Positions 26,281-34,775 of a stretch of 64,000 nt of DNA are shown here, one piece after another. The stretch comes from Flavobacterium johnsoniae UW101 (GTDB lineage: Bacteria > Bacteroidota > Bacteroidia > Flavobacteriales > Flavobacteriaceae): the NCBI RefSeq assembly GCF_000016645.1, contig NC_009441.1, positions 1,178,001-1,242,000 on the forward strand, in the 5' to 3' direction. Position numbers and translations under genes: made by a program. How positions within the stretch are numbered: position 1 is the stretch's first letter; every line of letters begins with the position of its first letter. Under the pieces are notes generated by a model. It was not told the DNA's origin and made no database searches. It saw only the letters and a list, made by a program, of their open reading frames with translations.

Positions 26281-26543
26281 TGCTTTGTCTTTCATGGGAA
26301 CAAACTAGCTTTATCAATCCCAATGCTCTGTTTTTTTAAGGGTTACATTTCAGCAGAATCAATCCCTGTGCTTTGTCTTTTATGGGAACAAACTAGCTTT
26401 ATTAGTCCCAATGCTCTGTTTTTATTAGGGTTACAATACAGCAGAATCAATCCCTTATGCTTTGTCTTTTATGGGAACAAACAAGCTTTATTAGTCCCAG
26501 TGCTTCCTTTTTTATAAGGGTTGTATCTAGCTTTCTCAATCCC
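26281..26543. repeat. Tandem array of three 88-89 bp units, each two related half-units
   Basis: Units start at 26281, 26369 and 26458. Each holds two half-units of about 44 bases. The first begins TGCTTTGTCTTT and contains TGGGA, about 18 bases, then TCCCA. The second begins TGCTCTGTTTTT and contains AGGGTT, about 17 bases, then AATCCCT. Each half-unit can thus form a small stem. The third unit is more diverged in its second half. A reading frame at 26203-26517 crosses the array but carries only the repeat in translation and is not treated as a gene. The 144 bases from 26544 to the next start hold a -7 element and nothing else I can name. Confidence 0.85.
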
Positions 26544-26661
26544 TGTGAAACAAATTTAAGAAAACACTGTTAAAAAAAAGTTACATAATTTTCTGCCGTA
26601 ATTTATATATTTCACATGTTAGTGTCTTGTTAATTATATAAATAGCATAAAAAAAGTTATG

Positions 26662-26669
26662 TATTTTTG
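26662..26669 (+). promoter_or_regulatory. Bacteroidota -7 promoter element for the GNAT gene
   Basis: TATTTTTG matches TAnnTTTG. It overlaps the TTG at 26667 that opens the longest frame, so the start is taken as the ATG at 26688. Confidence 0.55.
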
Positions 26670-26687
26670 GTATATATTTCTATTACA

Positions 26688-27134
26688 ATGACTTTACAAA
26701 CTCGCGAACTCACTACGATTGACGAAATGCTGACTCAAATTGATACCATCAGATTTCTATATCCAAAAATAACTTTAGAAAAATACAAGTCCTTTCTTTC
26801 AGATATGCTGCCGCATAATTATACACAAATAGCAGTTTTTGAAAATGATGTCTGTTTGGGAATTACAGGATGCTGGTCAGCAACAAAATTATGGACCGGA
26901 AAATATCTCGAAATCGATAATTTTGTAGTTCATCCTGAACATCGTTCAAAAGGAATTGGAAAAATATTAACTGATTTTATTGAACAAAAAGCCATTAACT
27001 TGGGTTGCAGCAGTATTGTTCTTGATGCTTTTACAGGAAATTTTGGGGCTCATCGTTTTTATTACAATCAGGGCTATGCTCCAAAAGGTTTTCATTTTGT
27101 GAAAGTTTTAGACGAAAATAAATTAACTCAATAA
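26688..27134 (+). CDS. GNAT family N-acetyltransferase
   Basis: A 148-residue protein with the acetyl-CoA-binding motif VHPEHRSKGIGK near residues 91-102 and a C-terminal NFGAHRFYYNQGY segment with the conserved aromatic residues of the GNAT fold. It should move an acetyl group from acetyl-CoA to an amine; the acceptor is unknown. The ATG start is chosen over an upstream TTG because a promoter element overlaps the latter. It stands alone after the repeat array. Confidence 0.85.
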   Translation: MTLQTRELTTIDEMLTQIDTIRFLYPKITLEKYKSFLSDMLPHNYTQIAVFENDVCLGITGCWSATKLWTGKYLEIDNFVVHPEHRSKGIGKILTDFIEQKAINLGCSSIVLDAFTGNFGAHRFYYNQGYAPKGFHFVKVLDENKLTQ

Positions 27135-27194
27135 AATTCTTAGTAAGTTTTTTTATTGAACCTTTAAAAGCACTAATAAAACCAAAGAATTGGT

Positions 27195-27202
27195 TATTTT
27201 TG
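27195..27202 (+). promoter_or_regulatory. Bacteroidota -7 promoter element for the flippase-dut operon
   Basis: TATTTTTG matches TAnnTTTG inside the longest flippase frame, 27 bases before the TTG at 27229. It would drive the plus-strand envelope genes from 27229 onward. Confidence 0.55.
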
Positions 27203-27228
27203 TTTTCCGAACTTTATTACTAATTATT

Positions 27229-28689
27229 TTGGGATTATATAAAAATCTATTCAAACAAACTGCGATTTATGGGCTGGCAACCGTTTTACCACGAATGCTT
27301 AGTTTTTTATTGGTCAGATTATATACAGGTATTTTGCCTACCGCCGAATATGGCGAAGTTTCGATTGTATTGTCCTGGATGGTTTTCTTTAACGTAGTTC
27401 TTTCTTACGGAATGGAAACGGCATTTTTTAGATTTTACAGTGCCGAAGAAGACAAGAAAAATGTTATTGCAACATCTACAATATCCATATTTTGGTCATC
27501 AATCGGGTTCTTGTTTGCAGCCTTAATTTTTAGAAATACCCTCGCAAATTGGGCCGAAGTCGATGCACAGTATATTACCTATTCAGTTTGGATTTTGGTT
27601 TTAGATGCATTGGTTTTAGTACCGTTTTCTAAACTAAGAGCCAACCAGCGCCCAATGGTTTATGCAGCAATTAAAATTGGAAACGTAGTCATTAATTTAT
27701 TACTGAATATTTTCTTTTTAATGTATCTGCCAAAATTAGCAGCTGCAAATCCTAATTCAGTTTGGGATAATTTATATGTAGAAAATTTCCAGATCGCTTA
27801 TATTTTCATTGCAAACCTTTTAGCGAGTTTAGCCACTTTCATTGTTCTTTCTCCAAATTATCTTTCGCTTGGACGAAAATTTGATCCTGTACTTTGGAAA
27901 AAAATGATGAAATACGGACTGCCAATTTTAGTAGCCGGACTTGCATTTGCAGTTAACGAACATTTCGATAAAATCTTATTAGGATATTTATTGCCCGAAA
28001 ATTTGGCAAAATCTGAAGTTGGAGCCTATTCTGCCTGTTATAAACTAGGTTTATTTATGGTTTTATTTGCAACCGCATTTAGATTAGGAATTGAACCTTT
28101 CTTTTTCAGCCATGCCAAAAACGAAAAAGCACCACAGACTTATGCCGTAATTACAAAATACTTTGTAATTTTTGGATCATTGATTTTATTGGGAGTTATC
28201 GTTTTTGCCGATGTTTTAAAATTCCTTCTTCTGGATAATAAATCATATTGGGAAGCAATGAAAGTAGTGCCATTAATTATTTTGGCAAACTTCTTTTTAG
28301 GAATTTACAATAACCTTTCTGTTTGGTATAAACTAACAGATAAAACAAAAATTGGAGCCTACATTTCAATTGTTGGTGCTATTATAACATTAGTTTTAAA
28401 TTACTTTTTAATTCCAAAATACAGCTATTACGGTTCTGCGATTGCAACAATTTCTGCTTACGGAAGTATGATGTTGATATCCTATATTTTAGGAAATAAG
28501 TATTATCCAATACCTTATGATATGAATAAAATTGGAGCTTATTTAGGAATTTCAATTTTATTTTCGGCTATTTCCTTTTACGGATTTAGAGAAAATTATT
28601 TCGTTGGAATTCCGTTATTATTAGCCTTTATGTACTTTGTGTACCACAACGAAAAAGACACGATCAAAGGAATTATGAACAGAAAGTAA
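27229..28689 (+). CDS. Oligosaccharide flippase (Wzx/MATE-like)
   Basis: A 486-residue membrane protein with about twelve to fourteen helices. The N terminus ([21 protein letters not shown], read from a TTG codon) and the FLLVRLYTG segment are typical of polysaccharide-biosynthesis flippases that move lipid-linked glycans across the inner membrane. The TTG at 27229 is used because a -7 promoter element lies upstream within the longer frame. It heads a run with dut, a sugar nucleotidyltransferase and envelope proteins, a conserved order in Flavobacteriia. Confidence 0.85.
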   Translation: MGLYKNLFKQTAIYGLATVLPRMLSFLLVRLYTGILPTAEYGEVSIVLSWMVFFNVVLSYGMETAFFRFYSAEEDKKNVIATSTISIFWSSIGFLFAALIFRNTLANWAEVDAQYITYSVWILVLDALVLVPFSKLRANQRPMVYAAIKIGNVVINLLLNIFFLMYLPKLAAANPNSVWDNLYVENFQIAYIFIANLLASLATFIVLSPNYLSLGRKFDPVLWKKMMKYGLPILVAGLAFAVNEHFDKILLGYLLPENLAKSEVGAYSACYKLGLFMVLFATAFRLGIEPFFFSHAKNEKAPQTYAVITKYFVIFGSLILLGVIVFADVLKFLLLDNKSYWEAMKVVPLIILANFFLGIYNNLSVWYKLTDKTKIGAYISIVGAIITLVLNYFLIPKYSYYGSAIATISAYGSMMLISYILGNKYYPIPYDMNKIGAYLGISILFSAISFYGFRENYFVGIPLLLAFMYFVYHNEKDTIKGIMNRK

Positions 28690-28717
28690 AGATGCTTTTT
28701 TAATCTTTTATAATAAA

Positions 28718-29152
28718 ATGAAAATACAAATTATCAATAAATCACGACACGATTTACCAAATTACGAAACAATAGCTTCTGCAGGAATGGATCTGCGTGC
28801 CAATATTATAGAACCAATTACGTTAAAACCTTTAGAAAGAACAATTGTAAAAACGGGTCTTTTTATTGAATTGCCAATTGGTTACGAAGCTCAGGTAAGA
28901 CCAAGAAGCGGACTGGCAGCAAAAAAAGGAGTTACCGTTTTAAATTCTCCAGGAACTGTAGATGCTGATTACAGAGGTGAGATAGGTGTGATTTTGGTGA
29001 ATTTATCAAATGAAGAATTTGTAATCGAAAACGGAGAAAGAATTGCACAGTTAATTATTGCCAAACACGAAAGAGCAGAGTGGATTGAGGTTGAAGAACT
29101 TTCTGAAACTTCAAGAGGAGAAGGCGGATTTGGAAGTACCGGCGTAAAATAA
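28718..29152 (+). CDS. dut: dUTP diphosphatase
   Basis: A 144-residue trimeric dUTPase that hydrolyses dUTP to dUMP and keeps uracil out of DNA. The five family motifs are visible: AGMDLRA, RPRSGLA, the VDADYRGEI loop with the catalytic Asp, RIAQLI, and the C-terminal [10 protein letters not shown] that closes over the site. It follows the flippase by 28 bases. Confidence 0.97.
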   Translation: MKIQIINKSRHDLPNYETIASAGMDLRANIIEPITLKPLERTIVKTGLFIELPIGYEAQVRPRSGLAAKKGVTVLNSPGTVDADYRGEIGVILVNLSNEEFVIENGERIAQLIIAKHERAEWIEVEELSETSRGEGGFGSTGVK

Positions 29153-29283
29153 TTTTCAGTCGCAGTTTTCAGTTTTTTACAGGAATTACTAAATGTTGTA
29201 GAATTCTCTGCGAATTTTAAAATTAAAACTTGAACTAACCAAACAGGAGATTTTTAAATCTTCACACATAAAAATAGAATTAC

Positions 29284-30300
29284 ATGAAAATAATCGTCCC
29301 AATGGCAGGTCGCGGCTCAAGACTTCGCCCACATACATTAACAGTTCCAAAACCATTAATTCCAGTTGCTGGAAAATCAATCGTTCACCGTTTGGTTGAA
29401 GATATTGCCAAAATATTAAAAGAGCCAATCGAAGAAGTGGCTTTTATTCTGGGCGATGAAGCTTTTTTTGGAGCAGATGTAGTAGAAAGTCTTGAAGATT
29501 TAGCAAAAGGACTTGGAGCAAAAGCTTCTATATATCGTCAGGATCAGCCTTTAGGAACAGGACACGCTATTATGTGTGCAAAAGATTCTTTATCAGGACC
29601 TGCAGTTATCGCTTATGCAGATACTTTAATCAGAGCCGATTTTGAACTTGATCCTTCTGCAGATGCTGTAATCTGGGTAAAACAAGTAGAACAGCCTGAA
29701 GCTTTTGGAGTTGTAAAATTAAATCAGAATACTGAAATTATAGAATTGGTTGAAAAACCAAAAGAGTTTGTAAGTGATTTAGCCGTTATTGGAATTTACT
29801 ATTTTAAAGAAGTCGGCGATTTGAAAAAAGAACTTCAAGGCGTTTTAGACAACAACATTCAAAATGGAGGAGAATACCAAATTAACGACGGAATCAAAGC
29901 CATGATGGCAAACGGTAAAGTTTTTAAAACCGGAAGCGTTGACGAATGGATGGACTGTGGAAACAAAGATGTTACAGTAGAAACTAATACAAGAATGTTA
30001 GGCTTTTTACATAATGACGGAGAACATTTAGTAGATCAAAATGTGGTATTAGATAATTCTACTATTATTCCACCATGTTTTATTGGAGAAAATGTAGTAC
30101 TTAAAAACACCACAATCGGGCCTAATGTTTCGATAGGAAATGGATGTCATGTAACAGACAGTACTATTAAAAATAGCTTAATACAAACGTATTCTCAAAT
30201 AAAAAATGCTAACTTAGATAATGCAATGATTGGAAATCATGTGAGTTATGATGGAAAATTTACCAGTATAAGCATTGGAGATTATTCAGTTTTAGAATAA
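29284..30300 (+). CDS. Sugar-phosphate nucleotidyltransferase with left-handed beta-helix tail
   Basis: A 338-residue enzyme. The N-terminal Rossmann-like domain has the signature PMAGRGSRLRPHT (6-18) and KPLIPVAGK (25-33), plus LGTGHAI. From about residue 250 a hexapeptide-repeat region follows (VVLDNSTIIPP, VVLKNTTIGPN, VSIGNG), as in GlmU and RmlA-like pyrophosphorylases. It should make an NDP-sugar from a sugar-1-phosphate. The particular sugar is not clear. It lies 131 bases after dut in the same direction. Confidence 0.88.
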   Translation: MKIIVPMAGRGSRLRPHTLTVPKPLIPVAGKSIVHRLVEDIAKILKEPIEEVAFILGDEAFFGADVVESLEDLAKGLGAKASIYRQDQPLGTGHAIMCAKDSLSGPAVIAYADTLIRADFELDPSADAVIWVKQVEQPEAFGVVKLNQNTEIIELVEKPKEFVSDLAVIGIYYFKEVGDLKKELQGVLDNNIQNGGEYQINDGIKAMMANGKVFKTGSVDEWMDCGNKDVTVETNTRMLGFLHNDGEHLVDQNVVLDNSTIIPPCFIGENVVLKNTTIGPNVSIGNGCHVTDSTIKNSLIQTYSQIKNANLDNAMIGNHVSYDGKFTSISIGDYSVLE

Positions 30301-30339
30301 AAAATAAATTCGTTTTCGTATAAATGAAATCGTAAAAAG

Positions 30340-31689
30340 ATGAAAAAAAGGGTTTTGATAATTTTATTTTTTGCTTTGTTAAGCAATGCAGCTTCGGTTT
30401 TTGCACAGACAGAACCAGAAGATATTGCTTTGGCACCAGATGAATATCAAGATGCATTTTATGAATCTTTGAAACAAAAAGGAATCGAAAATTACGATAA
30501 AGCTATAGCATCTTTAGAAAAATGTATTAAACTAAAACCTTCAGATGCTGTTGCTTATTTTGAAGTTGGAAAAAATTATCTGGCTTTAAAAGAATATCAA
30601 AATGCCCAGACCGCATTTGAAAAAGCAACACAGCTAAATCCAAAAAATAAATGGTACTGGCTGGGGATTTATGATGTAAGTTACGAAACCAAAAATTATC
30701 CTCTGGCAATAGAAACCATTCAGAAAATTATTGTTTTTGATGAAGAATATAAAGACGATTTAATATCGCTATATATGATTACAAATCAATACGATAAAGC
30801 ACTTATCGCGATTAATGAAATGAACGACAAATTCGGAAAATCATCAGATCGCGAAGTATACAAAAGCCAGATTTTATCGCAGGGTAAATATCAAAATGCC
30901 GAGATTTCAAATTTAATTGAACAAATTAAAAAAAATCCAAAAGAAGAATCCAATTATGTAAACCTGATTTTTTTGTATTCAAAATCAGATGAAACAGACA
31001 AAGCTGTCGATGTAGCAAAACAATTGGCAAAAGAACTTCCAAATTCAGAATGGGGGCAGGTAAGTTTATTTAAAACGTATTTAGATTCGAATCAGGCAGA
31101 CAAAGCAATTAAGTCGATGAATACAATTTTGTCAAGTTCAAAAATTGATTCAAAAATAAAACATCGAACTTTAAACGAGTTTTTGATTTATGTAAATAAA
31201 AATCCGCAGTATGCACCGGATTTAGAAAAAGCCATTTCCTATTTTGATAACGATAAGGATGTTGACGTTGCCAAAGAAATTGGAAAATTTTATCATAGTA
31301 AAAACCAATTTGAAAACGCCATTAAATATTATGAAAAAGATTTAATGACCAATTCAGACACAGATCGTGAAACCAATTTGCTTTTGCTTGAAGCATATAG
31401 TAAAGCAAAACAATTTGCGCCCATGACAAAAAGAGCCATGACTATGATTGAAGTTTATCCGAGCCAGCCTCAGTTTTATTACTATGCAGGTTTAGGAAGC
31501 AATCAGTTACAGCAGTTTAAAAATGCAAAAACCGTTTTAGAAATGGGACTTGATTATGTGGTTGATGATAAAAAATTAGAAGCAGATTTTAATATTCAAT
31601 TGGGAGAAGCATATAATGGATTAGGAGATGCTAAGAAAAAAGAGGAATACTTTTTGAAGGCAAACGAATTATTAAAACAAAAGAAGTAA
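30340..31689 (+). CDS. Secreted tetratricopeptide repeat protein
   Basis: A 449-residue protein with a cleavable signal peptide (hydrophobic core about 5-20, ASVFAQ site). TPR units run through residues 30-140 (AVAYFEVGKNYLALKEYQNA, KNKWYWLGIYD) and again near 205-430. It probably acts as a periplasmic scaffold. It begins 39 bases after the nucleotidyltransferase and ends 12 bases before the DUF4292 lipoprotein gene. No catalytic motif is seen. Confidence 0.8.
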   Translation: MKKRVLIILFFALLSNAASVFAQTEPEDIALAPDEYQDAFYESLKQKGIENYDKAIASLEKCIKLKPSDAVAYFEVGKNYLALKEYQNAQTAFEKATQLNPKNKWYWLGIYDVSYETKNYPLAIETIQKIIVFDEEYKDDLISLYMITNQYDKALIAINEMNDKFGKSSDREVYKSQILSQGKYQNAEISNLIEQIKKNPKEESNYVNLIFLYSKSDETDKAVDVAKQLAKELPNSEWGQVSLFKTYLDSNQADKAIKSMNTILSSSKIDSKIKHRTLNEFLIYVNKNPQYAPDLEKAISYFDNDKDVDVAKEIGKFYHSKNQFENAIKYYEKDLMTNSDTDRETNLLLLEAYSKAKQFAPMTKRAMTMIEVYPSQPQFYYYAGLGSNQLQQFKNAKTVLEMGLDYVVDDKKLEADFNIQLGEAYNGLGDAKKKEEYFLKANELLKQKK

Positions 31690-31701
31690 GGAGAAATTAA
31701 G

Positions 31702-32481
31702 ATGAAAAAATATATTATAATAGTATTAATATCGGTTTTTGTGGTTTCATGTAAATCAAAAGCCGTTGCTGTTCAGAACACTAATACTGCCGAAGTCGTT
31801 ACAAAAAAAGACAATAAAGCAATAGAGAAACATTACGAAAACAAACTGGATTTTTCAACCTTATACATAAAAGCCAGCGCTAAATATGTTGACGAAAAAC
31901 AAAGTCAAAACGTTACTGCCGAAATAAGAATCGAGAAAGACAAACAGATTTTAATAAGCGTTAGATTCTTGGGAATTACAATGGCAAAAGCTTTAATAAC
32001 ACCATCAGCAGTAAGTTATTACGAAAAAATAAACAGTACATATTACGAAGGAGATTTTAGCAGTTTAAGCAAATGGCTGGGAACTGAATTAGATTATACA
32101 AAAGTTCAAAACTTATTAATTGGTGAAGCTTTTGACGATTTAAGAGAAGGAAAATATACTCAGACTATTGTAGAAAATCTTTTCCGTTTAGAAGATCAAA
32201 AAGATGAAAACATTAAAAAAGCATTTTACTTAGATCCTGAAAAATATTTAGTTCAGAAAGAAGAGATTTCGCAGCCATCTGAAAACAGAAAACTAGAAAT
32301 CAATTATTCTGATATTAAAATATACAATCAAGGAACAATTCCAACGGCTATCGCAATTAATGCTGTACAGCCTAAAGGAACTACCAATATTAATCTGAAT
32401 TACAATAACATTTCATTTAACGAAGAACTTTCTTTTCCTTATAGCGTACCAAGCGGTTATAAAAAAGTTTTAATTAAGTAA
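31702..32481 (+). CDS. DUF4292 lipoprotein
   Basis: A 259-residue lipoprotein with lipobox VFVVSC (Cys17). The mature part is mostly beta structure, with a segment ISVRFLGITMAKALITP and SYYEKINSTYYEGDF that resembles the concave barrel of LolA/LolB-like proteins and fits DUF4292. Its place between a TPR protein and an EnvC-like protein suggests a job in outer-membrane or wall assembly. The LolB resemblance is inference. Confidence 0.75.
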   Translation: MKKYIIIVLISVFVVSCKSKAVAVQNTNTAEVVTKKDNKAIEKHYENKLDFSTLYIKASAKYVDEKQSQNVTAEIRIEKDKQILISVRFLGITMAKALITPSAVSYYEKINSTYYEGDFSSLSKWLGTELDYTKVQNLLIGEAFDDLREGKYTQTIVENLFRLEDQKDENIKKAFYLDPEKYLVQKEEISQPSENRKLEINYSDIKIYNQGTIPTAIAINAVQPKGTTNINLNYNNISFNEELSFPYSVPSGYKKVLIK

Positions 32482-32505
32482 ATTTGCAAAAATATAAATA
32501 GAAAG

Positions 32506-33759
32506 ATGCCGAAATTTCTCCTAAGCCTAATTTTTGTTTGTGCCACGACTTTTGTCTGGGCGCAGGATTCGCAGCAAGAAAAACTTGAACAGCGCAAGGC
32601 GCAGATTCTTCAGGAAATAAAAGACAATGAAAAAATGCTGCAGTCTGTAAGGAAAAAAGAAAAATCAGCGGTAAATGAATATTTAATTCAGGCCAATAAA
32701 ATCAAGCTTAAAGAAAAGCTGATTAATACAACGGCAAAACAAGAAAAAGTCCTTAGCAATGACATGTATATTAACCAGGTTCAGGTTAATAAACTAAAAA
32801 AAGAACTGGCGGTTTTAAAAGAAGATTATGCAAAAATGATTTTGAAATCTTATAAAAGCCGTTCAGAGCAAAGCCGTGCTATGTTTATCTTGTCATCTGA
32901 AAGCTTTTTGCAAGCCTACAAAAGAGCACAATATTTAAAACAATATACGAATTTCAGAAAAAACCAAGGTTTGGAAATTCAGGAGAAAACAGCACAATTA
33001 GTTGATTTTAATGCCAAGTTAGACGGGCAGAGAAAGGTTAAGAAAAAGATTATTGCTGAAAATGAAAAAGAAAAACAAAGCTTAGAAGTTGAGAAAAAAG
33101 AACAGCAAAAGCTGGTTAACTCAATTAAAAAAGATAAAAACAGAATTGCTGCCGATATTAAAGCAAAACAAAGTGAATCTAAAAGAATCGACAGACAAAT
33201 CGATCGTTTGATTCGTGAAGCCATTGCTGAAGCAAACAGAAAAGCAGCAGCTGAAAAAGCAAAAGAAAATCCCGGATCGACAGCAGCAAAAGCACCAGTT
33301 TCATCTTCTAAAATTGCAATGACACCAGAAGATAAAGTTTTGGCTGCCGACTTTAAAGCGAATAGAGGAAGACTGCCTTGGCCGGTAGAAAAAGGATTTA
33401 TTTCTCTTGGTTATGGAGACCAGCCTCACCCGCTGCATCCTTCAATTACGGTACATAACTCCGGAGTTGAGATCACAACCGAAGATGGTGCCAGTGCAAG
33501 AGCAGTATTTGCAGGTGAAGTTTCTAAAGTAATAGTTTTATCTCCGGTTAATAAAGCAGTTGTAATTCAGCATGGAGATTTCTTTACAGTATATCAAAAC
33601 TTAAGTTCAGTTTCTGTTAGTCAGGGCGATAAAGTTTCGATTAAGCAAAACATTGGAAAAGTAAGAACCAGCGGTGATACAGGAAAAACGATTATCAAGT
33701 TTTTGATTCTTCAAAATACAACAAATTCCGATCCTGAAAATTGGTTACAAAACAGATAA
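32506..33759 (+). CDS. EnvC-like murein hydrolase activator (degenerate M23/LytM domain)
   Basis: A 417-residue secreted protein with a signal peptide ending near VWAQ, a long coiled coil (about 20-265, Lys/Glu/Gln-rich) and a C-terminal LytM domain (about 290-417). The zinc-ligand motifs are not intact: the usual HxxxD reads HNSGVE, the YxHL of the second motif is YQNL, and the HxHF motif is replaced by IIKFLI. Loss of ligands is known for EnvC, which activates cell-wall amidases rather than cutting the wall itself. It closes the envelope run and is followed by a terminator. Confidence 0.85.
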   Translation: MPKFLLSLIFVCATTFVWAQDSQQEKLEQRKAQILQEIKDNEKMLQSVRKKEKSAVNEYLIQANKIKLKEKLINTTAKQEKVLSNDMYINQVQVNKLKKELAVLKEDYAKMILKSYKSRSEQSRAMFILSSESFLQAYKRAQYLKQYTNFRKNQGLEIQEKTAQLVDFNAKLDGQRKVKKKIIAENEKEKQSLEVEKKEQQKLVNSIKKDKNRIAADIKAKQSESKRIDRQIDRLIREAIAEANRKAAAEKAKENPGSTAAKAPVSSSKIAMTPEDKVLAADFKANRGRLPWPVEKGFISLGYGDQPHPLHPSITVHNSGVEITTEDGASARAVFAGEVSKVIVLSPVNKAVVIQHGDFFTVYQNLSSVSVSQGDKVSIKQNIGKVRTSGDTGKTIIKFLILQNTTNSDPENWLQNR

Positions 33760-33787
33760 AAAAGGGAGCTGAAAAGCTCCCTTTTTT
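33758..33787. terminator. Bidirectional terminator between EnvC-like and CBS genes
   Basis: The stem AAAAAAGGGAGCT pairs with AGCTCCCTTTTTT around four bases. A-rich and T-rich ends make it work for both convergent genes. Confidence 0.9.
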
Positions 33788-33789
33788 AT

Positions 33790-34209
33790 TTAATCATATT
33801 GTTCTAAAAAATATTTAATAACATCAGTAGTCGTTACAATTCCTTTTAGTTCATCATTATCTACAACTGGTAAGGCATGAAATTCTTCTTTCGAAAAAAT
33901 TTCGGCTAAATCTCGAATAATAGCATCAGAAGAAACAGTTTTTGGTTTTGCCGTCATAACCTGCGGAATTGTCAGCATTTGTAAAATAGCTTCATCGCTT
34001 CCTTCCTGACCATCGAATAAAGCGCCAAAAGTAAGACGGTTAATATCAGTCCGGCTTATAATGCCCACTACTTTTTTCCCGTTTACTACAGGAAGGTGCC
34101 TGATAGAGTTCGATTTTAGTTTTTCTACTACTTTTGTTAAATCGTCATTTTGATTTACAGTCACCACGGTTTTAGTCATGATGTGACTAATTGGTTCTCT
34201 TTTTTTCAT
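33790..34209 (-). CDS. CBS-domain protein (two CBS repeats)
   Basis: A 139-residue protein made of two CBS repeats, at about 10-60 (HLPVVNGKKVVGIISRTDI) and 80-135 (ALPVVDNDELKGIVTTTDV). Such stand-alone pairs bind adenine nucleotides and sense energy state. The spacer DGQEGSDEA is typical of Bacteroidota versions. It is convergent with the EnvC-like gene. Partner unknown. Confidence 0.85.
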   Translation of the reverse strand: MKKREPISHIMTKTVVTVNQNDDLTKVVEKLKSNSIRHLPVVNGKKVVGIISRTDINRLTFGALFDGQEGSDEAILQMLTIPQVMTAKPKTVSSDAIIRDLAEIFSKEEFHALPVVDNDELKGIVTTTDVIKYFLEQYD

Positions 34210-34369
34210 AATAGATCAGTTTTATATTTACATCAAATATGTAAAACAATACCTATAAATCATATGATCTTTATCATCGTTTAAATGAAATAAAAAGGAG
34301 ATATAAAAGATAAATTTTGAGAATAATCCTTTAGTTAATTGAAATTGCGGCGAATGAATTTAAAAATAG

Positions 34370-34377
34370 TATTTTTG
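34370..34377 (+). promoter_or_regulatory. Bacteroidota -7 promoter element placing the rbfA transcript start near its ATG
   Basis: TATTTTTG ends four bases before the rbfA ATG at 34382, with a TTG 22 bases upstream as a possible -33 element. Transcription would begin at or next to the start codon. Confidence 0.55.
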
Positions 34378-34381
34378 CACT

Positions 34382-34774
34382 ATGGAAACAAATAGACAGA
34401 AAAAAATAGGCAGCGTAATTCAGAAAGATCTGGTTGATATTCTGCAAGGTGAAGTGAGAAAAAACGGAGTTAGCAATTTGGTAATTTCAGTATCCAAAGT
34501 TAGTGTAACCTCAGATTTATCTGTGGCAACAGTATATTTAAGCATTTTTCCACAAGAAAAAGCAAAAGAAACTTTAGAAGGAATAAAATCAAATACCACT
34601 TTAATTAAACATGATTTATCACAGCGAGTTCGTTTGCAATTACGCCGTGTGCCAAATTTAGTTTTCTTTATCGATGACTCTCTGGATTATATCGAGAAAA
34701 TTGACAATGCATTAGCAGGAAAAGAAAACCCAATAGAAAACCGTGATCTTTTAGACAAAAGAAGAAAATCATAA
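34382..34774 (+). CDS. rbfA: Ribosome-binding factor A
   Basis: A 130-residue KH-like protein that assists maturation of the 30S ribosomal subunit and the 16S rRNA 5' end. The start METNRQKKIGSVIQKDLVDIL and the VSKVSVTSDLSVATVYLS segment fit RbfA, as does the C-terminal RVPNLVFFIDDSLDYIEKID. The following LolC-like gene begins one base after its stop. Confidence 0.93.
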   Translation: METNRQKKIGSVIQKDLVDILQGEVRKNGVSNLVISVSKVSVTSDLSVATVYLSIFPQEKAKETLEGIKSNTTLIKHDLSQRVRLQLRRVPNLVFFIDDSLDYIEKIDNALAGKENPIENRDLLDKRRKS

Positions 34775-34775
34775 A

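Noticed and set aside
26203..26517. A 104-residue reading frame across the repeat array
   Set aside because: It is simply the translation of a hairpin and the tandem repeats, with no promoter, and changes between units do not favour protein conservation.
26281..26543. CRISPR array
   Set aside because: Spacing is regular, but the sequences between the stems are themselves repeated from unit to unit, so there are no unique spacers. No cas genes are present.
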